64,000 nucleotides of DNA from CAVYUC01 sp963771595 (GCA_963771595.1 CAVYUC010000008.1:124001-188000); one strand, 5' to 3'; positions 25,922 to 36,178 are shown, numbered from the stretch's first letter. The notes: generated by a model not told the origin, from the sequence alone. Made by a program: numbers and translations.

Positions 25922-25971
25922 AAAATTTTTTGGCCGGATTTTAAATTTAGAAATTGTTCAGGAGGTAGAAA

Positions 25972-27645
25972 ATGCACTATACTATTTTAACTTTCATTTT
26001 AAGTTTGTCTTCTTTGTTTACCCCATTTGGTAAACTGCCGGATGTTGAAAATCTTCATCAGGCAGAAATCAATATTAATCAACAGGATTCGACAAGCAAC
26101 TTTTTTAAAACTCATATAGAATTAACCGATTCGGTGAATGTAAGGGTCAGCAGGTTTTATTTTCACCGGGATAATGAATTTGCATGGCTTGAGGATCAGG
26201 GATTAAACAACAACGGAAAAGAGCTGGTTGAGCAGCTCCGGTTATCATGGAAAGAAGGTTTGCCCTCAGAAGTATATAATTTACCGGAAATACAAACCGA
26301 ACTGACAAAGTTGAAAACGGAAGGCAATTTTTCATTAACTGAGCTTCACAATCTTGATATCCTCCTTTCCAGAGCTTATATAAATTATGCGTCGGATTTG
26401 GCTTACGGAAGAGTAGATCCGAAAAAACTGGATGTGGACTGGCAAGGATACCCGCATAAACTCCGTATTGAGGAATATCTTGAAAAAGCAATTGCCGAAA
26501 ACAATATTGCCCAATCGCTGCAACAATTGCTTCCTGTACATGAACAATACCACCGGTTAAAAAATTCCTATCTGCATTTGTTGGAGTTAAATGCCGCTGC
26601 AGCATGGCCATTGCCGGGTTATCTGCAGGTATTGAAGCAGAACGCTAATTCACCCGAAGTGGTTGATCTTAAACGGTTTCTTGCTGCTACCGGCGATCTT
26701 TATACAAGTGATTCACTTTATGTTCATTCAACTGAATTTGATACAAGGCTCGAATTTGCAGTGAAAAATTTTCAAAATCGCCATGGATTAAAAGCCGACG
26801 GAATAGTTGGTAAAAAAACACTGGCTGAAATGAACAAACCACTTTCGTACCGGATTGATCAGATTCGCCTGAACATGGACCGCCTGCGCAGATTGCCGGA
26901 TGATGTGTACAATCGCGATGTACTTGTTAATGTTCCTGATTTTACTTTGCAGTATTTTGAAAACGGCAGGCTTATTCAAAAAATGAATGTGGTGGTAGGT
27001 AAAATTAAAAAATATACTCCGCTGCTGAAAGACACTATTACATACATAGTTTTCAATCCAACCTGGAACGTACCGCGCAGCATTGCAACCGAAGAAATGC
27101 TTCCAAGAATTAAAACTGATTCCACTTATTTATCAAGAAATAATTATATGTTGCTCAGAGGTTCGTATGCCAGCACCGATGTTGTTGACCCTAAAACAGT
27201 GAACTGGTCGCACATTTCGGCAGATAATTTCCCGTTCAGCATTGTACAAAAGCCGGGAAGGACCAATGCACTTGGCACCATAAAATTTATGTTGCCCAAC
27301 AATTACAGCATTTACCTGCACGATACACCGGCAAACTATCTTTTCGATAAAACACAACGCGATTTCAGCCATGGATGTATTCGCCTTGAAAAACCCGTTA
27401 AACTGGCAGAAGAAATTCTTGATGGACAAATGACTCCGGAAGAAATACGTCACGAACTTATTCTGCGCGAAACTGAAAGTGTTGTGCTCGATCATCCTGT
27501 TGCAGTGCATATTATATACCAAACGGCGTGGGTCGATGATTCGGGGAAACTTCAGTTCAGAGAGGATATTTATGGATTTGATGAACTTTCGCTCCCCTAT
27601 TTAAATTCGCCCTCCGGATTCAGGCACATTCAGGCATATAATTAA
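25972..27645 (+). CDS. Murein L,D-transpeptidase, YcbB-like
   Basis: A 557-residue exported protein with a weak N-terminal signal (MHYTILTFILSLSSLFTPF). The order is an alpha-helical scaffold domain (about 60-220), a peptidoglycan-binding domain (about 255-290, FAVKNFQNRHGLKADGIVG) and the YkuD catalytic domain (about 315-500) with the active-site motif FSHGCIRLEKP, nucleophile Cys near 469. This is the arrangement of YcbB/LdtD, which makes 3-3 cross-links in peptidoglycan of the periplasm. A good Shine-Dalgarno-like AGGAGG precedes the start, unusual in Bacteroidota. A second L,D-transpeptidase gene follows. Confidence 0.92.
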   Translation: MHYTILTFILSLSSLFTPFGKLPDVENLHQAEININQQDSTSNFFKTHIELTDSVNVRVSRFYFHRDNEFAWLEDQGLNNNGKELVEQLRLSWKEGLPSEVYNLPEIQTELTKLKTEGNFSLTELHNLDILLSRAYINYASDLAYGRVDPKKLDVDWQGYPHKLRIEEYLEKAIAENNIAQSLQQLLPVHEQYHRLKNSYLHLLELNAAAAWPLPGYLQVLKQNANSPEVVDLKRFLAATGDLYTSDSLYVHSTEFDTRLEFAVKNFQNRHGLKADGIVGKKTLAEMNKPLSYRIDQIRLNMDRLRRLPDDVYNRDVLVNVPDFTLQYFENGRLIQKMNVVVGKIKKYTPLLKDTITYIVFNPTWNVPRSIATEEMLPRIKTDSTYLSRNNYMLLRGSYASTDVVDPKTVNWSHISADNFPFSIVQKPGRTNALGTIKFMLPNNYSIYLHDTPANYLFDKTQRDFSHGCIRLEKPVKLAEEILDGQMTPEEIRHELILRETESVVLDHPVAVHIIYQTAWVDDSGKLQFREDIYGFDELSLPYLNSPSGFRHIQAYN

Positions 27646-27890
27646 ATTATTTAGCCGTAAGATCAATTGTTTATTTATTGATAATTATTCTGAATCAATT
27701 TAGCGCCCGGGCCTTAACAAAGTTTTAGGATGTTTTACCACTTTTTAACACTTCATCTCTTTAATGTTTTATATTTTCGTCGATGTAAAAGGCACAATTT
27801 TATATTTAAATGAATATAAAACAGGAACGTTTCCCAGCCACAAAACACAGCATCTAAATTATTGAAAATAAGTATTTTACAAAATGATTT

Positions 27891-27906
27891 TTGGCACAAT
27901 TGTTGT
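27891..27906 (+). promoter_or_regulatory. Sigma-54-like promoter of the second L,D-transpeptidase gene
   Basis: TTGGCAC (27891-27897), five bases, then TTGT (27903-27906); the -24 GG and -12 G are correctly spaced, with T instead of C at the final place. It is the only clear signal in the 362-bp gap 27646-28007. Confidence 0.45.
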
Positions 27907-28007
27907 TTATTTAATAGTAGATTATTATTTACAAAACCCGGAAAACCCGAAATCACAGAAATAATCAAAATTACAAATTGTCAAACAAAAAAGTGGAGAT
28001 AAACGAT

Positions 28008-28736
28008 ATGATAGGAAAAAGCTTAAAAATATTTTTAGTGTTCGCGTTAGGTCTGCTTGCAGTAACCAATTTATTTGCAACCGAAGTTCCGAATGAAAAC
28101 TTTAATGCTGATTTTGTATATCAGGAATTACAGGAAATTAACAATGATTTACCGTCAGCAGAAGTATTTGCACTGGCCCTGCAAGGTTATACAAACTTAA
28201 AAGCAGTTCCGGGTAATGTAAAAAAAGACATTATTACAGTGGTTGATTTTAGCCTTCCTTCAACCGAAAAAAGACTTTGGGTAATCGACCTTACCAATAA
28301 AAAAGTTCTGTTCAACGATTGGGTGGCACATGGCAGAAACTCAGGTAATAATTATGCTAAAAAGTTTTCTAACACACCCAATTCAAATGCAAGTTCAATC
28401 GGTTTTTATTTAACCGGCGGAACTTATACAGGAAAACACGGATTGTCGCTGTACCTCGACGGAAAAGACAAAGGATTTAACGATAATGCACGCGCACGTT
28501 CGATTGTTATGCACGGAGCAAAATATGTAGGTGGCGATTTTATTCAGAAATATGGCCGTCTCGGAAGAAGCCTTGGTTGTCCTTCGTTATCAATGGATAT
28601 TTTTGAAGACGTTATTGATACTATCCGCGATGGCAGCATCCTGTTTATTTATTCTCCGGACAAAAATTTCATGGCAAAATCAACAGTTTTACACCCTGTT
28701 GCACAAACAAAAAGTTTAGCTTCAGCAATTAATTAA
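28008..28736 (+). CDS. Secreted L,D-transpeptidase catalytic-domain family protein (YkuD_2)
   Basis: A 242-residue protein from ATG 28008, which follows a GGAG and begins the signal peptide MIGKSLKIFLVFALGLLAV...FATE. The catalytic region has FSNTPNSNASSIGFY, SIVMHGAKYV (catalytic His) and GRSLGCPSLS (catalytic Cys), typical of the YkuD_2 branch in which HGxxxx and GCP replace SHGCIR. A role in peptidoglycan cross-linking or lipoprotein attachment in the periplasm is likely but not proven for this branch. It is a single transcript with its own promoter and terminator. Confidence 0.9.
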   Translation: MIGKSLKIFLVFALGLLAVTNLFATEVPNENFNADFVYQELQEINNDLPSAEVFALALQGYTNLKAVPGNVKKDIITVVDFSLPSTEKRLWVIDLTNKKVLFNDWVAHGRNSGNNYAKKFSNTPNSNASSIGFYLTGGTYTGKHGLSLYLDGKDKGFNDNARARSIVMHGAKYVGGDFIQKYGRLGRSLGCPSLSMDIFEDVIDTIRDGSILFIYSPDKNFMAKSTVLHPVAQTKSLASAIN

Positions 28737-28756
28737 TAACATAATCACTGTAAAAA

Positions 28757-28785
28757 AACCTGTCGGTTACCGGCAGGTTTTTTTT
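28757..28785 (+). terminator. Intrinsic terminator
   Basis: AACCTGTCGG and CCGGCAGGTT form a 10-bp stem with loop TTA, then eight T. The convergent aldo/keto reductase gene ends 20 bp beyond it. Confidence 0.88.
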
Positions 28786-28804
28786 ATGTAATTTTTCAAC
28801 CCAT

Positions 28805-29818
28805 TTATTTTCGGTCGGCACTTTGTCTTTCAATCATCCATCCCGGATATTCCGACGGTAATTTGCTGGCCTCATCCAGTTTGGTCAGTTCATCGGCAGT
28901 AAATTTAATTTCCGTTGATTTCAGGTTGTCGGTAAGTTGCTCCTGCTTTTTGGCGCCAATAATTACAGTAGTAACAGCCTGTTGCTGAAGCAACCACGCC
29001 AGTGCAATTTGTGCCACAGAAACCTGTTTATCCTTAGCAATTTTCTCCATTTCCTCAATAATATCAAATGCTTTTTCCTTATTCACCGGCGGAAAATCAA
29101 ATTCCACACGCCGTCCTTCCTTGGTTTCCTTATTCCGGCCATACTTTCCGCTCAGCAATCCCCCGGCCAGCGGGCTCCATACCATCAGTCCCAAATTCTG
29201 ATCGAGCAGCAGGGGAATAACCTCCCTTTCCAAATCGCGACCGGCAATGGTATAATAAGCCTGCAACGACACAAATTTTGACAAACGGTTTCGTTCCGAA
29301 ATTCCCACTGCTTTCATAATTTGCCAGGCGGCCAGGTTGCTGCAACCAATGTAGCGCACTTTTCCTGTTTTTACCAGCATATCCAACGCTTCCAGTGTTT
29401 CTTCCAATGGTGTTTGCGGATCGAACCCGTGAATCTGGTACAAATCAATGTAATCGGTATTTAGCCGTCTCAGACTTTCATCGACCTGTTGTAAAATATG
29501 TTTTCGGCTTAATCCTGAATTATTCGGACCTTCCCCCATTTTTCCCCGTACCTTGGTTGCAATGACTAAATCATTCCGGTTCAATCCCAAATCCCGGATA
29601 GCCTGCCCGGTAATCTGTTCGCTTAAACCTTCGCTGTAAACATTGGCCGTGTCAATAAAATTTATTCCGCCATCAACTGATTCTTTAATAATGCTGTTTG
29701 CCTGCTCCTGCGGCAGTTTACCAATGGCTGTCCACATTCCGCGGCCCCCAAAAGTCATGGTGCCCAAACAAAGTTCCGATACCTTTAGTCCTGAATTTCC
29801 CAATAAATTATATTTCAT
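28805..29818 (-). CDS. Aldo/keto reductase
   Basis: A 337-residue NADPH-dependent oxidoreductase of the AKR superfamily, probably cytosolic. It starts at MKYNLLGNSGLKVS (ATG complementary to 29816-29818); twelve further upstream codons do not belong to the family. The catalytic tetrad is visible: Asp and Tyr in FIDTANVYSEG, Lys in VIATKV and His in LYQIHGFDP. The cofactor-binding end has VTTVIIGAKKQEQL. Substrate unknown; members of this branch reduce diverse aldehydes. It lies downstream of porX on the same strand. Confidence 0.9.
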   Translation of the reverse strand: MKYNLLGNSGLKVSELCLGTMTFGGRGMWTAIGKLPQEQANSIIKESVDGGINFIDTANVYSEGLSEQITGQAIRDLGLNRNDLVIATKVRGKMGEGPNNSGLSRKHILQQVDESLRRLNTDYIDLYQIHGFDPQTPLEETLEALDMLVKTGKVRYIGCSNLAAWQIMKAVGISERNRLSKFVSLQAYYTIAGRDLEREVIPLLLDQNLGLMVWSPLAGGLLSGKYGRNKETKEGRRVEFDFPPVNKEKAFDIIEEMEKIAKDKQVSVAQIALAWLLQQQAVTTVIIGAKKQEQLTDNLKSTEIKFTADELTKLDEASKLPSEYPGWMIERQSADRK

Positions 29819-29987
29819 GTTGGTTGTTTTATGTTTTTTAAATGAATTTATCACTGTTTGTTCAACAGGTGGAATTGAAAATCGTTCAGTTAAACAGGCA
29901 GATTTCAGCGATTTAAATACAAAAAAAAAGCAGCTGGAAATAAATCAGCCACCTTTCTCAAAATCATTTTTTTGTGTTGAAATAATT

Positions 29988-31544
29988 TTATCCTTTTGGC
30001 CGCAAAGTAACAATAGGTATAATCATCTCTTCCATGGAAATACCGCCGTGCTGAAAAGTATCCTTGTAATATTTGGCGTAATAGTTAAAATTGTTCGGGT
30101 ACGCCAGAAAATCGTTGTTATTGGCAAAAATATAGCTGGTACTCACATTTCGCGAAGGCAAATACGCTTTTTTGGGGTCGCGTACTTCATAAACCTGTTT
30201 CGATTTGTAATTCAGATTTTTACCCAGTTTGTAGCGCAGGTTGGTATTGGTTTCACGGTCGCCAATAACTTTCACCGGGTTGTCAACGCGAATGGCGCCA
30301 TGATCGGTTGTGACCACCACGTGAATGTTGTTTTCGGAAAGGCTTCGGATTAAATCCAGCAGCGAGGAGTGGTTAAACCAACTCAGGGTCAGCGACCGGT
30401 AAGCTTTTTCATTATTGGCCAGTTCGCGAATCATGTCCATTTCGGTGCGGGCATGCGAAATCATATCCACAAAATTAAATACCATCACTGACAAATCATT
30501 GCTCAAAACATTCTGAAGGCTTTCACTTGTTTGCCCTTCACGCCTGATTCCCGACACTTTTTCGAAATAGAGTTTTTCTTTTCTTCCATGGCGGGACAGT
30601 TGTTTTCGAAGCAACTCTTCCTCGAAGCGGTTTTTATACCCTTCATTGTCATCATCATCCCAATATTCGGGATAGAGTTTTTCAATTTCGGAGGGCATTA
30701 AACCGGCAAACATTGCATTTCGCGCATACATGGTGGCAGTAGGCAAAATGCTGTAATACAATTCATCTGCTTCTGTACGGTAATATTCTTCAAAAACCGG
30801 GCTGAGCGTCCGCCACTGGTCGAAACGCAGGTTATCGACCACAAGTACAAATACTTTTTTACCGCTATCAAGCAGCGGGAAGATGCGGTGTTTGAAAATA
30901 TCGGGTGACAACATGGGCCTGTCGCCAAATTCCATGTCGAACCAGTAGATATAATTATCTTTTATAAACCTGAAAAAAGCTTTGTTTGCATCGTCTTTCT
31001 GCATGGCAAGAATCTGATCCATGGCAGAATCTTCCGATTCGCTGAGCTCGATTTCCCAGTGCACCAGTTTTTTATAAATGTCTTTCCATTCCTGGTAATT
31101 GAGCCTGTCATTTATGCGCATTCCGATTTGCGAAAACTGCGTTTGGTAGGCCGAAGTGGTTTGCTGTGTTACCAGTCGTTTTTGATCAATATTCTTTTTA
31201 AGGGTGAGCAGAATTTGTTTCGGGTTTACTGGTTTTATGAGGTAATCGGCGATTTTTGAACCAATGGCTTCGTCCATTATATTTTCTTCCTCACTTTTGG
31301 TAATCATTACCACCGGCACATTTGGCGAAACTGTTTTTATTTCGGTAAGTGTTTCGAGCCCCGTCATCCCCGGCATATTTTCATCCAGAAAAATGATGTC
31401 GTAAAAACTGCTTTTTACCTTTTCAACAGCATCGAGTCCATTGTTTGCAGTTTCAACTTCATATTCTTTTTCCTGGAGAAAAATAATGTGTGCGCGCAGC
31501 ATGTCAATTTCATCGTCAATCCAGAGAATGCGTGGTTTTCTCAT
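29988..31544 (-). CDS. porX: T9SS response regulator PorX (receiver plus PglZ phosphatase domain)
   Basis: A 518-residue cytosolic regulator. The receiver domain (about 1-120) has the acidic pair D10-D11, phospho-acceptor Asp54 in IIFLDENMPG and Lys in YLIKPVNP. A helical linker leads to a PglZ/alkaline-phosphatase-like domain with VLVVDNLRFDQW, the Thr-containing LPTATMYARNA and VVVTTDHGAIRV with metal-binding Asp/His. This fusion and length match PorX, which with a histidine kinase (PorY) and a SigP-type sigma factor controls type IX secretion and also contacts the PorL/PorM motor. It lies 86 bp downstream of porW, in the same direction. No PorY gene is seen in the window. Confidence 0.92.
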   Translation of the reverse strand: MRKPRILWIDDEIDMLRAHIIFLQEKEYEVETANNGLDAVEKVKSSFYDIIFLDENMPGMTGLETLTEIKTVSPNVPVVMITKSEEENIMDEAIGSKIADYLIKPVNPKQILLTLKKNIDQKRLVTQQTTSAYQTQFSQIGMRINDRLNYQEWKDIYKKLVHWEIELSESEDSAMDQILAMQKDDANKAFFRFIKDNYIYWFDMEFGDRPMLSPDIFKHRIFPLLDSGKKVFVLVVDNLRFDQWRTLSPVFEEYYRTEADELYYSILPTATMYARNAMFAGLMPSEIEKLYPEYWDDDDNEGYKNRFEEELLRKQLSRHGRKEKLYFEKVSGIRREGQTSESLQNVLSNDLSVMVFNFVDMISHARTEMDMIRELANNEKAYRSLTLSWFNHSSLLDLIRSLSENNIHVVVTTDHGAIRVDNPVKVIGDRETNTNLRYKLGKNLNYKSKQVYEVRDPKKAYLPSRNVSTSYIFANNNDFLAYPNNFNYYAKYYKDTFQHGGISMEEMIIPIVTLRPKG

Positions 31545-31630
31545 AATATTATCCGGTTAAAATGTTATTTAAAAAGTAGAACAAAAAAAGTACCGCGGTG
31601 TTTCCGGTTAACAAACTTTAACCTGATGGA

Positions 31631-34600
31631 TTAATTGTCCAGATAAACGCGCTTGTAAAAATTCATGTAATCCAAAATGTTCTTTTCGGTTAAAAAGATA
31701 TCGAAGTTATCATTTGAAATCAGGAAATTCCGGTAACTGCCCGATCCAAGTGGTGCATACAAATCCCGATCCTGTACCAGTATTTTGAAATACTGTGTTG
31801 CCGTTTCATTGTCCGGCAATCCCGAAATGGCCACTATCTGTCTGAATTCATCCAGTGGTTTCTCCTCAATTTTCAGGTTCAGGGAAGTGTAGTTTGATTG
31901 ATTAAATTGTTGCAATCCGTTAATAAACTGTGGTTTGTTTATTCCTTCCCTGGGAATTACAAATACAAAATAATGCGGTTTATCCACTTCTTCACTGTAT
32001 GGGCCGTTATACGTTTCGGGCGCCGGCTCCAGTACATCTTCGGTAACCGTTGTTACCTCGTCGCTTAACTGCACCGGCTGGGAAACCGGTGGTTCCGGTT
32101 GAGACGATTGTGGTGTTTGCGCCTGGTTCCGCTGAATATAATTTGCACGGAAGAAATCGATGTAATCTTCCACATTTTCTTCTTCTGTCAGTTTCTGAAG
32201 ATTATCGTCTGTTATCAGGAAATTACGGTAAGTTGTTTTTCCAAGGGGTTCAAACAGGTCTCTTGTGATTACCACTTTTCTGAAATAAGACATGGATTCA
32301 TTCAGCGTTGGGATTCCTTTTACCACCAGCAACTGGTAATCGCCGGCTTTTTTCAGCTGAAGTGCGAGGTTCCACACCCTGAATTCGTTCCGGTTAAACG
32401 TTGAAAACCCGTTGAGTGCCTGCCGCAGCGACAATCCCAAATCTTTTACTGCAAGCACAAAACTTTGTGTGGTATCGATATCAGCAGTAAACATATTGTT
32501 TGCAGCTCCAGCATTCACCACCACAAATTCCCCTTTTTCGCGCAGCATTTCTTCTTCTTCTCTTGCTTTTGCCATCATCTCTTCGGGCGAAAGTTCCAGT
32601 TCATCATCGCTGAAATCGGGCCCAATATACCGGCTGTAATTCTTTACAAAGAATTTTAAATAATCAGCCAGCGATTTTTCACTTAAAACCTCGCGGTAAT
32701 TATTGGAAGATACCACAAAGTTTACGTAATCCAACCCTTTAAGCGCCTGGAATACCGGGGCTTTACGAATTATTGCCCTGTGGTAAATGAGGGCATTTTC
32801 TTTATTTTCGAGCGAACGGATAATGGCTAAGGCAACATTATCATTCAGGTTTTCGGTTTCAATATCGAAATCGATTTTTGTATAATGATCGATATTATAA
32901 TTGGCAATATCGAATTTCAGCCGGTTTAAATCCACACTGGCACTCCGGGGGTAGGCAATCACAAAATAGTGCAGCAAATCTTCCTCATACGAATATTTCC
33001 CGCCAAATTCATCGTTGGCCATTTTATCCTCCATAAGCAATTCTTCATTCTGAATTTCTTCGTTGATATAGCCCAAATCCACCAGTTTCTGGTAATCTGC
33101 CAGTGTGCTGTCCTGAATTAATTGAAGAATTTCGGAAGCCAGCGGTGTTGGTTCGGCCTTCGGATAGGTGGTGATATATCCATTCAAAATAAATTCAAAA
33201 TTATGAATATCAGTTTGTGTACCCTGTGCCACCATTTCCATAAAATCGAGTTTTGGAAGAATGATGCTGTCGGGTTTCATCTTTTTCAAATCCTGGGCGA
33301 GAGTAATGACATCGCGGTAACGGCCCGAGCGATAACTCCGGAAGGTCTCCTGGTACAACTGGTTCATACTGTCGGTGCGGGCTTCCATTTCCACGAAGAA
33401 ATTTGGATTAACCAGGTACTGTGCATATTTACTTTCGGGATAGGTTGAAATGATAAGGTTGCGATAGTAATCAGCCTTTTGCTTGTCGCCCATTAATTCA
33501 TACAAATCATACAAATCAAACCATGCCGAAAGCACATAATCGGTTTCGGGATAGCGGCTGACCAATTCCTCAAACGAAGCGGCAGAACGTTGGTAATTCG
33601 AGAATTCGGATTTAAATATCTTTCCTGCATTATACAGTGCATCCCGGATACGCTGGTGCGAAACGGCCATCAGGGAATCATTCAGTGGCAGATCCTGTGT
33701 ATAAAATTCTTTTTGCAGCGGGTCTTCCACGCGCACCACCATCTGGCTTGAATCGATGGCTTCCGTTTCAGCAACTTCGTCCATGGAAACGCTGTTTTTA
33801 TTGGAACGTCTCCAGTCATCCTCCAGTTTCCGGCGGCCCCATCGCTGCTGGAAAGTTACCTTACCATACGAAACAGTCTGCGGATTGTAAAAATACCAGC
33901 CTGCGCCTTCCGAGCCGGACCCCATTCCCATCCGGTAACGGTTGGAACGGTAGTATCCCTGCCCCTGTTGTCCCTGTAGTGCCAGGTTTTCAGCATTTCG
34001 CTGGCGCTCCTGTTCATCCTTCATCAACCGGGCTATTAAGCTTTCCCGTTCTACCGGCGGCATTTTTGCAACCTTCTGTAAACTATCTTCGCGTTCTACA
34101 GTTAAAAGATTATCAATCAGATTGCTAAGCGATTTGTATTTTGCAGAAAGCTGTTGGTAATTCGGATAGGTTTCATCAATAATAATCATGGCGCTGTCGT
34201 AATAAGCCTGTGCTTTCCGGTAATGTAAATCTTCGAAATAAATATCAGCAAGTGTAATCGCAGAAAGTGCACGCTGGAATTGGTTTTGGAAACTTGTGGC
34301 TACTGAACTTGCATAGTTCTCAATGGCGACATCGCGGTTTCCTTCCTTAAAAAATATATTTCCAAGAGCATAATAAATCTGGTCGCGAAAATCAACATTC
34401 TTTTTATCGCGCAGCATTTTATGCAGTTCTTTTTTTGTTTTCTCCGCATCGCCTTCGCCGGAGAAAACACCGGCGGCATTAATTTTTGCATTGAATGCCA
34501 TAATGTAATCCGGGTTCATTTTTCGCACTGCTTCGTAAGCGCTGGCGGCCAGCATAGGCTTGTCGATTTCCTGATAAAGCTGGGCTTCAATATATTGCAA

Positions 34601-35356
34601 ACGGGCTTTATCTTTCTTCCAGAACGTTTTTTTAAGGGCGATATCCAGAAATTTGATGGCTTCTGCATATTCCTGCTGTTTCATGTAATAATCGGCTGTG
34701 GCCACTGCCAAATCGCGTTCCAGTTTCCGGGGAAAATTTTCATCCGTCTGAACCGCCTGAATCACTTCAGAGGCCTCTACAAACCTTCCCAGTTCAGAAT
34801 AACTGCGAATCAGCCAGACATACGCTTCGTATTTTGATTCGTCATCAGGAAACTTACGGGTAACATACGATAAATTGGTAATGGCAGCCATAAAATTATG
34901 CTGGTAATAATAGGCTTTTCCCATCAGCAGATAACTGTCGTCAATCCAGTTATTAAACTCTTCCTGACTTGCAAATTCCTGGTATTTGCGGGTGCGCCGC
35001 TTTTTTCTTTTGGGCTTTTCAGTAATGGAATGTATCTCGATTAGTTTCGATGCTTTTATAACCGTCAGTTCCATATCCGATTTTACGAGCTTTGCCGCCG
35101 ACGGATCGCTTGCTTTGTAGATGGGCAGAATCCGGGTAAAATCATCTTCAATACTTTCATCTATTTTTTCAACACCCTTTTCGAGGCTTTCATTTGCATT
35201 GAAATACACGTTGTACTGTGAGGTCAGGTTATGAAAAGCACGCGACATGCGGGTGTTCTTTTGTGTAGAACACCCCCAGGAAAGCAATACCACTACCGAT
35301 AGACTTACCGAATATAATAACAGTTTTTTCAAAAAAAGATCTTTTTTTAATTGCAT
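31631..35356 (-). CDS. porW: T9SS lipoprotein PorW/SprE
   Basis: A 1241-residue lipoprotein from the ATG complementary to 35354-35356; another ATG five codons upstream is possible. The signal MQLKKDLFLKKLLLYSVS... ends in a lipobox with Cys29 (LSWGC). The next segment, MSRAFHNLTSQYNVYFNANES, is typical of SprE/PorW. Many TPR-like helices fill residues 130-650, where YY-H-F-AI and FEELVSRYPETD repeats are seen. The C-terminal third has three repeated units ending in YRNFLI. PorW is an outer-membrane-associated partner of the PorK/PorN ring in T9SS. It is followed by porX. Confidence 0.88.
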   Translation of the reverse strand: MQLKKDLFLKKLLLYSVSLSVVVLLSWGCSTQKNTRMSRAFHNLTSQYNVYFNANESLEKGVEKIDESIEDDFTRILPIYKASDPSAAKLVKSDMELTVIKASKLIEIHSITEKPKRKKRRTRKYQEFASQEEFNNWIDDSYLLMGKAYYYQHNFMAAITNLSYVTRKFPDDESKYEAYVWLIRSYSELGRFVEASEVIQAVQTDENFPRKLERDLAVATADYYMKQQEYAEAIKFLDIALKKTFWKKDKARLQYIEAQLYQEIDKPMLAASAYEAVRKMNPDYIMAFNAKINAAGVFSGEGDAEKTKKELHKMLRDKKNVDFRDQIYYALGNIFFKEGNRDVAIENYASSVATSFQNQFQRALSAITLADIYFEDLHYRKAQAYYDSAMIIIDETYPNYQQLSAKYKSLSNLIDNLLTVEREDSLQKVAKMPPVERESLIARLMKDEQERQRNAENLALQGQQGQGYYRSNRYRMGMGSGSEGAGWYFYNPQTVSYGKVTFQQRWGRRKLEDDWRRSNKNSVSMDEVAETEAIDSSQMVVRVEDPLQKEFYTQDLPLNDSLMAVSHQRIRDALYNAGKIFKSEFSNYQRSAASFEELVSRYPETDYVLSAWFDLYDLYELMGDKQKADYYRNLIISTYPESKYAQYLVNPNFFVEMEARTDSMNQLYQETFRSYRSGRYRDVITLAQDLKKMKPDSIILPKLDFMEMVAQGTQTDIHNFEFILNGYITTYPKAEPTPLASEILQLIQDSTLADYQKLVDLGYINEEIQNEELLMEDKMANDEFGGKYSYEEDLLHYFVIAYPRSASVDLNRLKFDIANYNIDHYTKIDFDIETENLNDNVALAIIRSLENKENALIYHRAIIRKAPVFQALKGLDYVNFVVSSNNYREVLSEKSLADYLKFFVKNYSRYIGPDFSDDELELSPEEMMAKAREEEEMLREKGEFVVVNAGAANNMFTADIDTTQSFVLAVKDLGLSLRQALNGFSTFNRNEFRVWNLALQLKKAGDYQLLVVKGIPTLNESMSYFRKVVITRDLFEPLGKTTYRNFLITDDNLQKLTEEENVEDYIDFFRANYIQRNQAQTPQSSQPEPPVSQPVQLSDEVTTVTEDVLEPAPETYNGPYSEEVDKPHYFVFVIPREGINKPQFINGLQQFNQSNYTSLNLKIEEKPLDEFRQIVAISGLPDNETATQYFKILVQDRDLYAPLGSGSYRNFLISNDNFDIFLTEKNILDYMNFYKRVYLDN

Positions 35357-35427
35357 TATCAATAACTGCAATTTATACAGATTATTGTATTTTTTTCCCG
35401 ATGATATTATTTGTTGCCGGGAAATGG

Positions 35428-35460
35428 CAAAAGTAGCATTTTTTTCTGTCTAAGCGGCAA
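35428..35460 (-). promoter_or_regulatory. Promoter of porW-porX
   Basis: On the minus strand TACTTTTG (complement of 35428-35435) matches TAnnTTTG, with a TTG (35458-35460) 22 bp upstream. It lies about 72 bp before the porW start. Confidence 0.5.
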
Positions 35461-36178
35461 GCGGTTTTGATCTGCAGTACCTGTAAACGATGTTGTTTAT
35501 TCAGTGTTTTATTTCATTCCGAGAAGCAGGAAATAAGGAATAAGAAATAACAAATAAGGAATAAGAAAGTAAAACAGCCGTCTGACAAGTTTAATTATTT
35601 CGTTCAGGAATCTTCACCTTCCTGATTCTGTTATTTTTTATTCGGTGTTTCTTATTTTAAGTGTCAGGAGATTTTATCTCCGGACACGTAAATGATGATG
35701 TTTGTTCATTGTTTTCGACTCCGGGCATAAAGAGGAGAAATCTTAACATGGAAAGATTTTTGCTCCCGCCAGCTGGCGGGTCGAAATGACAGATTTGCTT
35801 AACATGTTGTATTTAAGTAATTTTTTAATTTGTTTGCAACTGCTGGTTTTACTCTTTTTTAGTTTTCTACTAAATATTTTATGTAACTAATCTGAAATAA
35901 TACGATTCTGTACAAACAATGGAACTACGAATCCTCATTTGTTTAACGATAATTTCTTAGAAGGCTTTTCCCTCGTGAGGGAAAATGGCGTAAGCCAAAA
36001 GGGTAAAGCAACTCCATTTAGTATCTTATTTACCCCTCTCCCGCTGGTTTCTCCCCTTGCAAAGGGGAGATCGATCACTCTAAATAAACTGTAATTCATT
36101 AACGCCTTACTGTCATTTACTTATTATGCCTAATAAAATTAGGTGAACACTCGAAATGTCAGCGCTGATTAAGCTTTC
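35461..36178. other. Repeat-rich intergenic region without genes
   Basis: No credible ORF. It holds a 17-bp direct repeat AAATAAGGAATAAGAAA (35531 and 35552, period 21), a hairpin GGAGA/TCTCC flanked by GTGTC/GACAC (35661-35687), a degenerate copy of the CTGTCATTT element (35732-35792), a perfect palindrome TTTTCCCTC-GT-GAGGGAAAA (35966-35985) and CTCCCC/GGGGAG (36051-36069). None carries a gene. Confidence 0.6.

Noticed and set aside
29643..30353. Plus-strand ORF spanning the aldo/keto reductase start and porX end
   Set aside because: It overlaps two identified minus-strand genes and contains no domain.
29988..31544. BREX/phage-growth-limitation PglZ protein
   Set aside because: The PglZ domain is fused to an N-terminal receiver domain and follows porW; this is PorX of type IX secretion, and no other BREX gene is present.
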